A stretch of DNA of 5,421 nt from Bacillota bacterium (GTDB lineage: Bacteria; Bacillota; Clostridia; Acetivibrionales; DSM-1351), in contig JAEYNI010000193.1 of assembly GCA_023412635.1 (NCBI GenBank), forward strand, positions 1 to 5,421. The letters run 5' to 3'. The position numbers and the translations under genes were made by a program. The notes below the pieces were generated by a model. That model saw only the letters and a list, made by a program, of their open reading frames with translations. It did no database searches and was not told where the DNA came from. Each line of letters starts with the position of its first letter. Within the stretch, counting starts at the first letter, position 1. Positions 5,315-5,421 of the stretch are shown piece by piece.

Positions 5315-5421
5315 ATGAGTGAAAATAGTAATGTGAATTCATATGATGAGAGTCAGATTCAAGTATTAGAAGGTCTTGAGGCTGTAAGAAAAAGACCTGG
5401 AATGTATATTGGCAGCACATC
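5315..5421 (+). CDS. gyrB: DNA gyrase subunit B, N-terminal fragment (runs off the window)
   Basis: Gyrase B is the ATPase subunit of the type II topoisomerase that introduces negative supercoils into DNA; with GyrA it relieves torsion ahead of forks. The visible 35 codons read [20 protein letters not shown] and then [15 protein letters not shown]. The block [21 protein letters not shown] (15-35) is the near-invariant start of the GHKL ATPase domain of type II topoisomerase B subunits. ParE shares this block, so GyrB is preferred because of its place after recF and remB at the origin. The N-terminal extension before the block is of ordinary length. The only purine-rich ribosome binding candidate, AAAGGAAG at 5293-5300, lies 14 bases before the ATG, farther than usual. 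Confidence 0.95.

Overview
This window is a chromosomal replication-origin (oriC) locus of a low-GC Gram-positive bacterium, most likely a member of the Clostridia. The gene order is rpmH (leftward), then dnaA, dnaN, an S4-domain yaaA/rlbA, recF, remB (DUF370) and gyrB (all rightward). This is the order found around the origin in Bacillus and clostridia. The AT-rich base composition, the strong GGAGG-type ribosome binding sites and the protein sequences fit a clostridial genome. I cannot name the species from sequence alone.

Layout. Bases 1-22 hold the first seven codons of rpmH on the minus strand. Its promoter, with textbook -35 and -10 boxes, lies at 92-121. Bases 23-689 are a long non-coding region. 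It holds a cluster of one-mismatch DnaA boxes (247-381) around an 18-bp palindrome, then inverted repeats and a very T-rich tract before dnaA. dnaA (690-2012) is followed by a second, stronger DnaA-box cluster (2031-2186), which has three exact TTATNCACA matches. Directly after the last exact box is a run of DnaA-trio elements (2200-2220) and AT-rich DNA leading to dnaN (2258-3358). Then come the small S4 gene (3463-3675), recF from a GTG start (3716-4825), a 186-base AT-rich gap with a candidate promoter, remB (5012-5281) and the first 35 codons of gyrB (5315 to the window end).

How it works together. DnaA binds both box clusters, which makes this a bipartite origin. The trio run downstream of dnaA is the probable site where the strands first open. 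DnaN is the sliding clamp loaded at the new forks, RecF acts in gap repair and RecA loading, and GyrB is a gyrase subunit that removes supercoils ahead of the forks. RemB belongs to a family with a DNA-binding transcription regulator of the cell matrix in Bacillus. All genes point away from the origin and so are co-directional with the forks.

Novelty. All recognised genes are intact or cut only by the window edge. I found no mobile element, CRISPR array, RNA gene or unknown accessory system. The points worth a second look lie in the fine structure of the non-coding DNA.
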